Shown here one piece after another: positions 47,248 through 56,034 of a stretch of 64,000 bases of DNA. Source of the DNA: Nitrosomonas ureae (GTDB taxonomy: Bacteria > Pseudomonadota > Gammaproteobacteria > Burkholderiales > Nitrosomonadaceae). How positions within the stretch are numbered: position 1 is the stretch's first letter; each line of letters begins with the position of its first letter. Location of the stretch: assembly GCF_900206265.1 (NCBI RefSeq), contig NZ_LT907782.1:1612001-1676000 (forward strand), in the 5' to 3' direction. The notes under the pieces are model-generated. The model searched no databases and was not told the origin of the DNA. It was given only the letters and a program-made list of their open reading frames with translations. The translations under genes were made by a program, and so were the position numbers.

Positions 47248-48300
47248 ATGTTCAAAGTAAAACGACTCAGTTGGATATTAGGATGCGCACTCGCTTTAAA
47301 TGGATGCACCTCAATTCAAAAAGATACATTATCGGCTGACATTGAGATCAAACCTGTAATGCGTGTGAACCATGCCAATGGCAGCCCTAAGATCATGTAT
47401 TTGTTAGGGCGGTATTATCAAGGCAAGATAGATTACCAGCGAGCCATTGCCGCTTATGAAAAAGCACTCGCGGCAAAGCCTGACTATGTTGAAGTACATA
47501 ATGGACTTGGGGTCATCTATTCCATACAAGGCCGACATGAACTATCACTGCAACACTTCCACACGGCGATTGAATACGCACCGATGGAAACCTATTTGTA
47601 TAACAATCTCGGTTATGCCTATCTGATTCAAGGCAATACAGCTGAAGCCGTTAAATCGCTAGAGAAAGCAGTATTGGTAGACCCTGGCAATAAAAGGGCC
47701 CAACTTAATCTGGCAGTTGCGCAAGAAAGAATCAATCTGAATGATAAAGTTGCTACATTGCAATCAGACTCGATTGACTCGTTGCCTCTTGCCATACAAG
47801 AAGCTTCCAACGCTAACGTTAATGAAGTAGATGATAAGGTATCCAAATTTAATGGTAAGGCTGAGTCCCTAGCCACAGCTATGTCATATCACGCAGATGA
47901 TCAGGTGTTCCACCATCATAATGACTCTAAATCACTGGATGGCACATACATCCAATTAGAAATTTCCAATGGTAATGGCATTACAGGCATGGCAAAACAG
48001 ATATCATATTTTTTTCAACAACATGGTGTTGCAAAAGCAAGATTAACAAATCACCAAACATACAAACATACCCAAACTGAAATTTATTATCGCTCAGGAA
48101 ATTATGATCAAGCTTATCAGATCAATCAAATGTTACCTATGCAAGTCAAGTTGATTGAAAGTAACGAATTACGAAGCGACATACAAATAAAAATTCTATT
48201 AGGGCAAGACTTCTCTCGTGAAGCTGCTTATTTTAATAAAAAAGAACTAATGCAAATCAGCCAAAATGCTACAAAATCCATAGTCAATCAGATCAATTAA
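47248..48300 (+). CDS. TPR lipoprotein with LytR_C-type domain
   Basis: 350 residues. Signal peptide with lipobox LNGC, TPR-like repeats (about residues 40-160: YLLGRYYQGKIDYQRAI and HNGLGVIYSIQGRHELSL), a low-complexity linker (180-225), and a C-terminal domain (about 240-335) matching the LytR_C pattern: LEISNGNGITGMAKQ, then TEIYYRSGNYDQAYQINQM. LytR_C domains are found with cell-wall proteins. Start ATG 47248 with CACAGGAA upstream; the open frame extends upstream into tadD, but that part is not a signal peptide. Last gene of the tad operon. Confidence 0.82.
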   Translation: MFKVKRLSWILGCALALNGCTSIQKDTLSADIEIKPVMRVNHANGSPKIMYLLGRYYQGKIDYQRAIAAYEKALAAKPDYVEVHNGLGVIYSIQGRHELSLQHFHTAIEYAPMETYLYNNLGYAYLIQGNTAEAVKSLEKAVLVDPGNKRAQLNLAVAQERINLNDKVATLQSDSIDSLPLAIQEASNANVNEVDDKVSKFNGKAESLATAMSYHADDQVFHHHNDSKSLDGTYIQLEISNGNGITGMAKQISYFFQQHGVAKARLTNHQTYKHTQTEIYYRSGNYDQAYQINQMLPMQVKLIESNELRSDIQIKILLGQDFSREAAYFNKKELMQISQNATKSIVNQIN

Positions 48301-48316
48301 TAAATTGACCTTCAAT

Positions 48317-48360
48317 CACTGCATGGAGGTTCGCATGCGCAGGCAAATCCCCATGCAGTG
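48317..48360. terminator. inverted repeat between convergent tad operon and ATPase gene
   Basis: CACTGCATGG (48317-48326) and CCATGCAGTG (48351-48360) form a perfect 10-bp stem with a 24-base loop. Placed between the end of the TPR-LytR_C gene and the end of the convergent ATPase gene, it may end transcription from both sides, though a T-run is absent. Confidence 0.45.
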
Positions 48361-48370
48361 AGGATATCAT

Positions 48371-49807
48371 TTACAACTCTATAAAATAGTTAGTTGCTGC
48401 CATATCGACGGTTGCAGTAGTAAATGTCGGCAACTGTTTTAAGTACCTTGATAAATCAACAACTTGATCGATAATATCGCGTGGATGACTACCCGTCAGC
48501 ACTCGTCCGGTTTTTCGATAATACGTATCTATAAGATAATCTGCCACATCTTCCTTAAATTCGATACCTTGTATCACACAAACACGTCGCAAAATCTCCT
48601 TATATTCACCTTCAGTTGAATGAGGCATCTTTATTTTATGACGGATACGACGTAAAAAAGCTTCATCAACCAAATCCGAAGGATGTAGATTAGTACAAAA
48701 GATGTTAACTTGATCAAAAGGTATCTCAAATTTCATACCAGTATGCAATGATAGAAAATCTGTACCCCGCTCCAGGGGAACAATCCAACGATTGAGCATC
48801 TCACGTGGAGTCACTCTCTGGCGGCCAAAATCATCCAGAATGAACACGCCATTCGCGGCTTTCATTTGTACTGGCGCTTCATAAAACTTGCTATGAATAT
48901 CCAAATGCAAATCGAGCATTTCGGTAGTAAATTCCGCACCGACCATTACAACGGGGCGACGGCATTTTTTCCAACGTGGATCGTGTTTCAGATTTACGTT
49001 TATATCCAGTTGCATTTCTTCTCTGGTTTTTTCTGTAATTTCAAAATGTATTGCAGGATCAAATACGCGAATTATTTGACCACCCACCTCGATCGCTTGC
49101 GGTATAAAAACATGGTCAGGTAATGCGCGCCCTAATGCTTCTGCAACGCTTGATTTTCCTGTTCCCGGCGGACCATATAGAAAAATTGCACGTCCTGAGC
49201 TGAAAGCAGGACCTAATTGGTTAAGTAATTTTTCACTAATAACCATATGACTTAGGGACTCTTGTATCCATCTACTATCTATCTGAATCTGCTGAACATG
49301 TTGCTGGGCAAGAATGCGCGTATAGTCTTTCAGAGGAACCGGAGCAGCACTGGCATAAAGGCTAATATTCAAAGCTGCCTCTGCTCTTTCGCGACCTCGC
49401 TGCGTTAATTCAAAAACTTGAGTTTCTCGCCCATAACCAGCTGCTGAACGAATAGCAATCAAATGATCTGCTTGAAGTAATTCAATGATTTCATTTATAA
49501 CACTAAATGGAAGACATAATTTGTCATTGATTTGACACAGGGTAAAAGTGCCTGCTTCTTGATATGCAATTTTCAATAATAGATCACTAAGAAAAGCTTC
49601 GCTTAGTCCAGTATTATTTATTTTCAATGGTATTGGTGGAATAGGATGCAATATTTTCTTTACTTGCTCAGATGTAAGAAAACCTAATGAAACGAGACTA
49701 TCTTCTAGTTTCCCACTACTCTGCTTTTGGTTGATTCTTGCTTGAACCAATTGCGCATCAGAAATAAGACCTTCTTTAATCAATAACCTGCCAATAGAAT
49801 TCGCCAT
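48371..49807 (-). CDS. AAA+ ATPase associated with Flp pilus assembly, MshEN-like N-terminus
   Basis: 478 residues. N-terminal repeat like GspE/MshE N-domain (IGRLLIKEGLISDAQLVQAR, then LGFLTSEQV; residues 4-52), a helical/winged region (70-150), then an AAA+ core with Walker A GPPGTGKSS (212-220), Walker B VFILDDFG (about 323) and a later LRRIRHKI arginine-finger-like box. Similar ATPases stand by tad loci in betaproteobacteria. MshEN domains of MshE bind c-di-GMP, but here the first Arg of RLG is Ser/Ile, so binding is uncertain. Convergent with the tad operon. Confidence 0.75.
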   Translation of the reverse strand: MANSIGRLLIKEGLISDAQLVQARINQKQSSGKLEDSLVSLGFLTSEQVKKILHPIPPIPLKINNTGLSEAFLSDLLLKIAYQEAGTFTLCQINDKLCLPFSVINEIIELLQADHLIAIRSAAGYGRETQVFELTQRGRERAEAALNISLYASAAPVPLKDYTRILAQQHVQQIQIDSRWIQESLSHMVISEKLLNQLGPAFSSGRAIFLYGPPGTGKSSVAEALGRALPDHVFIPQAIEVGGQIIRVFDPAIHFEITEKTREEMQLDINVNLKHDPRWKKCRRPVVMVGAEFTTEMLDLHLDIHSKFYEAPVQMKAANGVFILDDFGRQRVTPREMLNRWIVPLERGTDFLSLHTGMKFEIPFDQVNIFCTNLHPSDLVDEAFLRRIRHKIKMPHSTEGEYKEILRRVCVIQGIEFKEDVADYLIDTYYRKTGRVLTGSHPRDIIDQVVDLSRYLKQLPTFTTATVDMAATNYFIEL

Positions 49808-49922
49808 AACATACCTTCTTTCTTAAAATTAAAAGTAATTAACCGCATCTGCTCTAAAGAATTGAGTTCTTTATCTTGTTTTAAAATTTAAGTTCAAGTT
49901 AACGACTAATTATTATTTTTCT

Positions 49923-50121
49923 TCATACAAAGTAAGGACCCAGCTTTTGCAAACAACACTTAATCCACGTAGCTGCGCGTACCTCACTCTTGCGCCACCA
50001 TATGCGAAATCGTTTCGCTGCTTCTACCAGAATCAATCCACTTTCTTTATAAAACTTGACCGGCTGTTCCCTAAATTTTCGACTACATTATGCGCGCGGT
50101 AATTCCATCTTTATTCTCCAT
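49923..50121 (-). pseudogene. probable relic of an IS3-type transposase orfA
   Basis: An ATG at 50121 with GAGGAG upstream opens MENKDGITARI, then stops. In another frame (to the TGA at 49923) a 54-codon stretch reads RKFREQPVKFYKESGLILVE, AAKRFRI and ATWIK, which resembles the helix-turn-helix of IS3-family OrfA proteins (EFREQAVKLYKESG..L.EAAKR). It is a frameshifted remnant with no orfB. The rest of the 49808-50315 gap holds no gene that I recognise. Confidence 0.4.
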
Positions 50122-50315
50122 TTCTCCTCTTCGTTTTATGAAACGTCGGACTCATTGAAAACTAGCATACATCACACGGGCAATTTATTGATTATCTACC
50201 TATCCGAAAACATAAATTGATTCGCATGATAATTAAAAGTACTATGAGATAACTGATAGCTAAAACTGCTCAGTATTACTGAAACCAGTGCCAGATCATT
50301 TAATGAGGTGAAACA

Positions 50316-50879
50316 ATGAAAACAATCCTGAGTCTGTTATTGGCATTATTTGCCATAGGTATCATCGCTCTTGGATCGGGTGCTTACAATATGGCCGCGA
50401 CAGAGAAACACTGGAAAATCACCGAAAGAATCATTGAATGGGTACGTGACAGCTCCATTAAAGCACGCGCCGAAGACTTGACAGTACCTTCACTGGAAGA
50501 TACAGAGTTGCTCGCGCAAGGCGCGGAGCACTACAATGCCATGTGTACCATCTGCCATCTGGCACCCGGCATGAAACCGACTGAACTCTCGGCAGGCCTG
50601 TACCCCCAAGCGCCCATATTCCATCAACGCGAAACCACGACTGATGAAACAAAGAGAATGGAACTCGCCAAAGCGTATTTTTGGGTAATAAAGAATGGCC
50701 TAAAAATGACTGCTATGCCAGCATGGGGATTGAGTCATGATGATCAAGCAATCTGGGGAATGGTCGCTTTTATTTTCAAACTGGGTCATATGGCACCGGA
50801 ACAATATGAAAATCTCATCAACTCAACCCAAAGTCACGCACATGGCGGCGAAGACAACGGCCATGGGCACAGCCATTGA
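50316..50879 (+). CDS. c-type cytochrome with His-rich tail
   Basis: 187 residues, one N-terminal membrane anchor or signal (1-28), one heme-binding motif CTICH (Cys77-Cys80-His81) and a likely distal Met in MTAMPAWG. The C-terminus HGGEDNGHGHSH is a metal-binding-like His/Gly tail. It is periplasmic. Its partner is unknown; electron transfer from respiratory complexes is likely. The gap upstream is gene-free. Confidence 0.88.
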   Translation: MKTILSLLLALFAIGIIALGSGAYNMAATEKHWKITERIIEWVRDSSIKARAEDLTVPSLEDTELLAQGAEHYNAMCTICHLAPGMKPTELSAGLYPQAPIFHQRETTTDETKRMELAKAYFWVIKNGLKMTAMPAWGLSHDDQAIWGMVAFIFKLGHMAPEQYENLINSTQSHAHGGEDNGHGHSH

Positions 50880-50930
50880 CTGGGCAAACCCTCCGCCAAG
50901 CAAAAAAGTTAAGCTTATCATTGCTCAATT

Positions 50931-51359
50931 GTGGCTCTATCGGTTATCGCAAGCAACCTCATCACAAGTTACCGCCGCACCCATTATCAGGTGGGTGCCA
51001 AATGCAATTCAATCTCCTTACACATTGATCAGTATTCGGAATCAATGGCAAAACTTTTAACAGCATCAAAACAATCATGCGCGGCAATTCTCAGCGCATA
51101 CAACCCCCACAGTCAGCTTGCCAGTAATGAAGAAAACTTAGCAGCGCACGAACAACTCAGAAATTTATTGCAGCATCGTGCCTATCCCATTATTGAAAGC
51201 TTGAATATAGATCCAACCGACCAATGGCCCCCTGAAAAAAGTTTCTTTGTTCCTGGATTGGATCTTAGTACTAGCCGATCGATCGGACAACGGTTTAATC
51301 AAAATGCCATTGTATGGATTGATAATGAAGTGATTCCCCGCCTGATATTGTTACGCTAG
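50931..51359 (+). CDS. DUF3293 family protein
   Basis: 142 residues. The core matches DUF3293 (AILSAYNPHSQLASNEENLA, then FVPGLDLSTSRSIGQRFNQNAIVW). Cytosolic, function unknown. Start GTG 50931 is uncertain because no strong ribosome binding site is visible; the family core begins near residue 13. Independent of the neighbouring cytochrome gene. Confidence 0.78.
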   Translation: MALSVIASNLITSYRRTHYQVGAKCNSISLHIDQYSESMAKLLTASKQSCAAILSAYNPHSQLASNEENLAAHEQLRNLLQHRAYPIIESLNIDPTDQWPPEKSFFVPGLDLSTSRSIGQRFNQNAIVWIDNEVIPRLILLR

Positions 51360-51490
51360 AAAACACGGTTCAGCTCTTTCTGCAACAGAAAAAACCATTC
51401 AAAATTTGCCTCGCTAAAAAACTCACTGTAGCTTGCAGCATAAACCCGATGCTATACTCGAAGCTTTAAAATACAGGTTGGAAGATCATT

Positions 51491-52351
51491 ATGAAAAAAA
51501 CACTCACCTTTCTAACTTTGGCTATTTTCAGTTTTGGCTTACTTGCTTTTGATGCAGAAGCCAAACGCATGGGCGGCGGTAAAAATCTAGGCACTCAGCG
51601 CCAATCGGTCAATCAGCAGCAAGCTGCACCCAAGCCGCAGCAGGCACCGGCTGCAGCACCCGCCGCCGCGTCTGGTGGCAGTAAATGGGGCGGTGCATTA
51701 GCCGGCCTGGCTGCCGGTGGTTTACTGGCTGCACTTTTTATGGGGGGCGCGTTTGAAAACATCAATATGATGGATATCGTAACCATGCTGTTACTCATAG
51801 GTGCTGTATTTTTCATCATTCGCATGCTGCGTAAACCCAAGGTTGAACAATCGCCCTCCATGCAATACTCGGGTATGAATACAAATACGCGCGAAAACTT
51901 CAACACCCCTGCATTCACGCCCTCTGCTGGAACTACTGTCGCGGACAGTCAAACCGCTTATCGGCAACCCAATATCCCTGCAGATTTTAAAGTGGAGCCC
52001 TTTCTACGCCATGCAAAAGCTTCGTTTATGCGTCTCCAGGCCGCTCACGATCATGGCGATATTAATGAAATCCGTGACTACATGACACCGGAGATGCTGG
52101 CAGAAATTAGCGCACAAATTAATGAACGGGGTGATGTGCAACAAACAACCGAAATCATGTTCATTGATGCTAACTTACTGGAGGTTGAAACAGCCGGTGA
52201 TCTGGCTATCGCAAGCGTCCGCTTTACCGGTCAACTAAAAGATTTACCTGATGGCGAATCGGAAGCATTTGATGAGATCTGGCATGTACAGAAAGATCTG
52301 AAAGATCCGGATGCAACCTGGTTATTGGCAGGTATTCAACAAGCCTCTTAG
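51491..52351 (+). CDS. Tim44-like domain protein
   Basis: 286 residues. Signal peptide/N-anchor, then a Gln/Ala/Pro-rich linker, a Gly/Ala-rich hydrophobic segment (about 60-85), a second membrane helix (about 95-113) and a C-terminal Tim44/MBA1-like domain (from about 170: FLRHAKASFMRLQAAHDHGD, then LLEVETAGDLAIASVRFTG). Bacterial Tim44-domain proteins have no fixed function; membrane-associated. RBS GGAAG precedes the ATG. Confidence 0.85.
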   Translation: MKKTLTFLTLAIFSFGLLAFDAEAKRMGGGKNLGTQRQSVNQQQAAPKPQQAPAAAPAAASGGSKWGGALAGLAAGGLLAALFMGGAFENINMMDIVTMLLLIGAVFFIIRMLRKPKVEQSPSMQYSGMNTNTRENFNTPAFTPSAGTTVADSQTAYRQPNIPADFKVEPFLRHAKASFMRLQAAHDHGDINEIRDYMTPEMLAEISAQINERGDVQQTTEIMFIDANLLEVETAGDLAIASVRFTGQLKDLPDGESEAFDEIWHVQKDLKDPDATWLLAGIQQAS

Positions 52352-52450
52352 TTTTCCGCACCCTATCCCGGCCGACTGCCTACGGTTTGAATAGCACCAG
52401 CCGGGATTACAAATTCCTCAAGTTTAAACTGCGCCATTGCTTTAATTATC

Positions 52451-52945
52451 ATGTATACGCGATTATCAAAAAGTATGATGGTACTGGCTTTCGCGTTGTA
52501 TGCGTCGCTGGTTGCATTCAATAATCTCACCGATTACGACTCAAATTTCTTCATCACCGCGCATGTTCTTCTGATGGATACGACTTTTCCGGATAACCAG
52601 GGCCTCTGGCGGGCTATTAACTCTCCTTTTTTGCATCATGCAGCTTATAGCCTGATAATTGTTACTGAAATCCTGATTGCCGGGCTATGTTGGCTGGGTA
52701 GCTTGCGCTTATTCCAAAATATCCAGAATCCCTCAACTTTCAATCAAGCAAAAAGCTTGGCCATACTCGGACTTTCTCTCGGTTTCTGTCTATGGTTCGT
52801 CGGATTTATGACGATTGGAGGAGAATGGTTTTTAATGTGGCAATCGGAAGTTGCCAATGGCCAACAAGCTGCATTCCGTCTGGTGATAATTACTGCCGTT
52901 ACTCTTATTTACCTCACCCAGAAAGACGAAGACAAACATAGTTAG
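52451..52945 (+). CDS. DUF2165 small integral membrane protein
   Basis: 164 residues with four membrane helices. The N-terminal ASLVAFNNLTDYDSNFFI and the GGEWFLMWQS motif between helices match DUF2165. Function unknown; inner membrane. Its ATG has no clear ribosome binding site. Confidence 0.85.
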   Translation: MYTRLSKSMMVLAFALYASLVAFNNLTDYDSNFFITAHVLLMDTTFPDNQGLWRAINSPFLHHAAYSLIIVTEILIAGLCWLGSLRLFQNIQNPSTFNQAKSLAILGLSLGFCLWFVGFMTIGGEWFLMWQSEVANGQQAAFRLVIITAVTLIYLTQKDEDKHS

Positions 52946-53043
52946 AGATTCACGTAAGCGGCTCGTATCCTGTGTAGGCATTACAAATTTATATTTAACC
53001 TCGACACACACGCAAGATCTGTTGCAAATTCTCGGCAAGAAAA

Positions 53044-53451
53044 TCAAGACAACAATGCATTGATTCCAGCCTGAGCGATTTGTGCATCCTGGAAAGATCT
53101 TACGCCACTGACTCCAATTGCACCCACAAATTGACTATTGACAACTACCGGCAGCCCGCCTTCAATCGGCAAGGCGCCTGGTAAATTCAGATAACGCAAT
53201 TGCCCTTCCGCAATATTGTCTTCCCATATCTTGGTCGGGCGGCGAAAAGCTATCGCAGCACGCGCTTTTTCAATTGCCACACCTATGCTGCCATGTTGCG
53301 TATGATCCAAACGTTGCAAGTAAATCAAATGGCCACCATCATCGACAATTGCAATGACAACCGGCCATTTATTGCATATTGCTTCGGATTCTGCGGCTGC
53401 CACCATTTTTTTGGCGTCGTCCAACGTAAGGATTACTTTGTCAGCGGTCAT
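53044..53451 (-). CDS. GlcG/HbpS-like (DUF336) protein
   Basis: 135 residues. LTLDDAKKMVAAAESEA, VAIVDDGGHLIYLQRLD and FVGAIGVSGV are the family motifs. Related HbpS proteins bind heme or are linked to cobalamin/glycolate metabolism; the exact role here is unknown. Single gene, 28 bp before cysE in the same direction (cysE-start side differs), GAG at ribosome binding distance. Confidence 0.85.
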   Translation of the reverse strand: MTADKVILTLDDAKKMVAAAESEAICNKWPVVIAIVDDGGHLIYLQRLDHTQHGSIGVAIEKARAAIAFRRPTKIWEDNIAEGQLRYLNLPGALPIEGGLPVVVNSQFVGAIGVSGVRSFQDAQIAQAGINALLS

Positions 53452-53478
53452 TTGATATCTCTAAAGAGTACTCATTGA

Positions 53479-54429
53479 TTAAATCCCGGCGCCCCCCTCA
53501 AATACCTCCTGACGCATTTGCGCCTGAGAGATATTACTACCCGGTGGCACGCTTCGCGTCAGCCATACATTGCCGCCGATCGTCGAACCTCGCCCTATGG
53601 TTATTCGTCCCAAAATTGTAGCTCCGGCATAAATCACCACGTCATCTTCCACAATAGGGTGGCGTAGATTGCCTTTCACCAGAGTTCCATTCTCATCTAC
53701 CGGAAAACGTTTGGCACCCAACGTAACTGCCTGATACATACGAACATTCTGCCCAATAATAGCAGTCTCTCCAATTACCACACCGGTACCATGATCAATA
53801 AAGAAACTGCCGCCAATCTGTGCACCGGGATGAATTTCAATACCGGTGGCAGAGTGCGCAATTTCTGAAATCATGCGCGCAATCAGGGGTACCCCCAAAC
53901 CGTGCAAAACATGCGCCAACCGATAATGCGTAATTGCCATGATGCCAGGATAACAAACCAGTACTTCATCCACATTGCGTGCCGCCGGATCACCTTCATA
54001 CGCTGCTTTAATATCGGTTTCCAGCAAACTTCGAACCTCCGGCAAATGTTTTGCAAACGCCTGCGTAATCGCTACCGATTGTGCACGATCCTGATCGCCC
54101 AAAACCTCCAAACCGGAGTTATAGTGCAATTCATGCTGAATCTGCACCATCAACTCACGTAATGTCATATTCAGGGTATGTCCGACATAATGATCGATAC
54201 CTTCATCAGCCAACTCAGATGAACCCAGGCGATTAGGGAACATAGCCGCACTCAGGCCCTCTGCAACACTCGCCAGAATCCTGCGTGACGGTAGCCTGGG
54301 CGGACGATCATGCCGGTTACGGCTTTCCAACGAAGCCAGGCGCAACGCACGCAGCTCCGCCACGATATTATCAACATTCAAATAGGTGCTCCGCAACAAA
54401 AGATCGCGCGTTCTCTTGCTAGTGTTCAC
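53479..54429 (-). CDS. cysE: serine O-acetyltransferase CysE/EpsC type
   Basis: 316 residues, long form like EpsC/SerAT of proteobacteria. N-terminal helical domain (1-140) then left-handed beta-helix repeats with GVVIGETAIIGQ, IVEDDVVIYAGATILGRI and GGNVWL. The catalytic His is in DHGTG. Start GTG overlaps the cysK TAG stop by one base, so they are co-translated: serine to O-acetylserine to cysteine. O-acetylserine is also the CysB inducer. Confidence 0.92.
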   Translation of the reverse strand: MNTSKRTRDLLLRSTYLNVDNIVAELRALRLASLESRNRHDRPPRLPSRRILASVAEGLSAAMFPNRLGSSELADEGIDHYVGHTLNMTLRELMVQIQHELHYNSGLEVLGDQDRAQSVAITQAFAKHLPEVRSLLETDIKAAYEGDPAARNVDEVLVCYPGIMAITHYRLAHVLHGLGVPLIARMISEIAHSATGIEIHPGAQIGGSFFIDHGTGVVIGETAIIGQNVRMYQAVTLGAKRFPVDENGTLVKGNLRHPIVEDDVVIYAGATILGRITIGRGSTIGGNVWLTRSVPPGSNISQAQMRQEVFEGGAGI

Positions 54430-55406
54430 TATGCTGTCAGGCCTTGTTCGTCAAACATACGTTCAAACAGAATACCGCTTAGATAACGCTCAGCGGAATC
54501 CGGCAAAATCACTACAATAGTTTTTCCCTTATTCTGGGCAAGTTTAGCATGACGCACTGCCGCCGCCACAGCCGCACCGCAGGAAATTCCGGCCAGAATA
54601 CCTTCCTCGCGCGCCAAGCGCCGCGCATAAAGCAGCGCTTCTTCATTGGTCACCTGCTCGATTTCGTCCACCAGTGAAAGATCTAGATTATCAGGCACAA
54701 AACCAGCTCCAATACCTTGAATCTTATGGGGACCGGGTGCCAATGAAATTCCCGCACGCTTTTGCGACAATACGGGGCTCGCTGCAGGTTCAACTGCCAC
54801 TGAAATGATAGCTTTGCCTTTGGTTTTTTTGATATAACGAGAAACACCGGTAATCGTGCCACCCGTGCCCACGCCTGCCACAAAAATATCGACAGCACCA
54901 TCCGTATCGCTCCATATTTCCGGTCCGGTGGTTTTTTCATGAATTTCTGGATTGGCGGGATTCTTGAACTGTTGCAGCAACACATAGCGATCCGGGTCAG
55001 CGGCAATAATTTCTTCCGCCTTCGCCAAAGCGCCATTCATACCCCGTACACCCTCGGTTAATTCCAGCTTGGCACCCAATGCAATTAACAACTTACGTCG
55101 CTCAACACTCATAGTTTCCGGCATTGTCAAGGTCAACGGAATTCCTCGTGCAGCTGCCACGAATGCCAGTGCAATTCCGGTATTACCGCTCGTAGGCTCA
55201 ACAATTTCCTTCCCCGGTCCTAATAATCCTCTATGTTCAGCATCGTCAATCATTGCTACGCCAATGCGGCACTTAACCGAATACGACGGATTACGCCCTT
55301 CAATTTTTCCCAACACTACGGCCGGCGCATTGTCTATCACCCGATTAAGTTGCACCAATGGTGTTTGCCCAATGGATAATGAATTGTCTTTAAACCAATT
55401 TGCCAT
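54429..55406 (-). CDS. cysK: cysteine synthase (O-acetylserine sulfhydrylase), CysK type
   Basis: 325 residues. PLP-Lys45 in SVKCRIG, the substrate loop PTSGNTG, and [10 protein letters not shown] that binds the cofactor phosphate. GVGTGG and the SVKC motif match CysK rather than CysM. It starts at ATG 55406 with AGAGAAA; a longer frame adds nine residues. It uses sulfide from CysI. A second synthase is at 63.7 kb. Confidence 0.95.
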   Translation of the reverse strand: MANWFKDNSLSIGQTPLVQLNRVIDNAPAVVLGKIEGRNPSYSVKCRIGVAMIDDAEHRGLLGPGKEIVEPTSGNTGIALAFVAAARGIPLTLTMPETMSVERRKLLIALGAKLELTEGVRGMNGALAKAEEIIAADPDRYVLLQQFKNPANPEIHEKTTGPEIWSDTDGAVDIFVAGVGTGGTITGVSRYIKKTKGKAIISVAVEPAASPVLSQKRAGISLAPGPHKIQGIGAGFVPDNLDLSLVDEIEQVTNEEALLYARRLAREEGILAGISCGAAVAAAVRHAKLAQNKGKTIVVILPDSAERYLSGILFERMFDEQGLTA

Positions 55407-55700
55407 GATTTCTCTTTTTGCACTAGATACCAATTTTAGGTCAGATTTATATTATTATCTCTTTATCAGATACCTAACCGAAATATTCGTTGCGCCACAT
55501 TCATTTAAGGTCTCAAAGTACATAGCTAGAGGCAGACTGAACCATAATATTCATGCAATTTGGATATCGCAAGAAGCTGTACCGATGGAATTAGGACAGA
55601 AGAAGAAACTGCTTTGCAGATAGCAACGTACGAAAAGCTATCCTCTTCGTAACAGCTCTAAATAGATTAGTCATAAAACCAATCCCTTTACCCATAAAGA

Positions 55701-55776
55701 TGGTGGCGAATCAGGGATTTGAACCCCGGACCAACGGATTATGATTCCGCTGCTCTAACCACTGAGCTAATTCGCC
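55701..55776 (-). tRNA. tRNA with CAU anticodon (Met or lysidine-type Ile2)
   Basis: A 76-base cloverleaf with encoded CCA: acceptor GGCGAAT/ATTCGCC, D arm with AGTGGTTA loop, anticodon loop ATCATAA with CAT at positions 34-36, variable loop TGGTC and T arm loop TTCAAAT. The D-loop and variable loop resemble E. coli ileX, so it may be tRNA-Ile2 (C34 changed to lysidine) rather than elongator Met. The surrounding 55407-55700 and 55777-56034 hold no other gene I can support. Confidence 0.92.
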
Positions 55777-56034
55777 ACGTGCTTAACACAAGGGCCGCAT
55801 TTTGCCTTCCAGGGGGTGGCTTGTCAAGATCAAAAATGTGACATGACAAGGGTTTATGCGTTTTTCCAGGACATTGTATTACGCTTGCCGATTCTTCCCA
55901 GGTGTATCAGTAGCTTAGATTTATCCACTGAAAATGTACGATTGTTAGTTGATTCGAGTAGCAAGAAATTTGCTTCCAACGATGACTAACTTTGTGTTAC
56001 CTGTTCATCCCAAAGCAGCTGTATAATTAATTTC

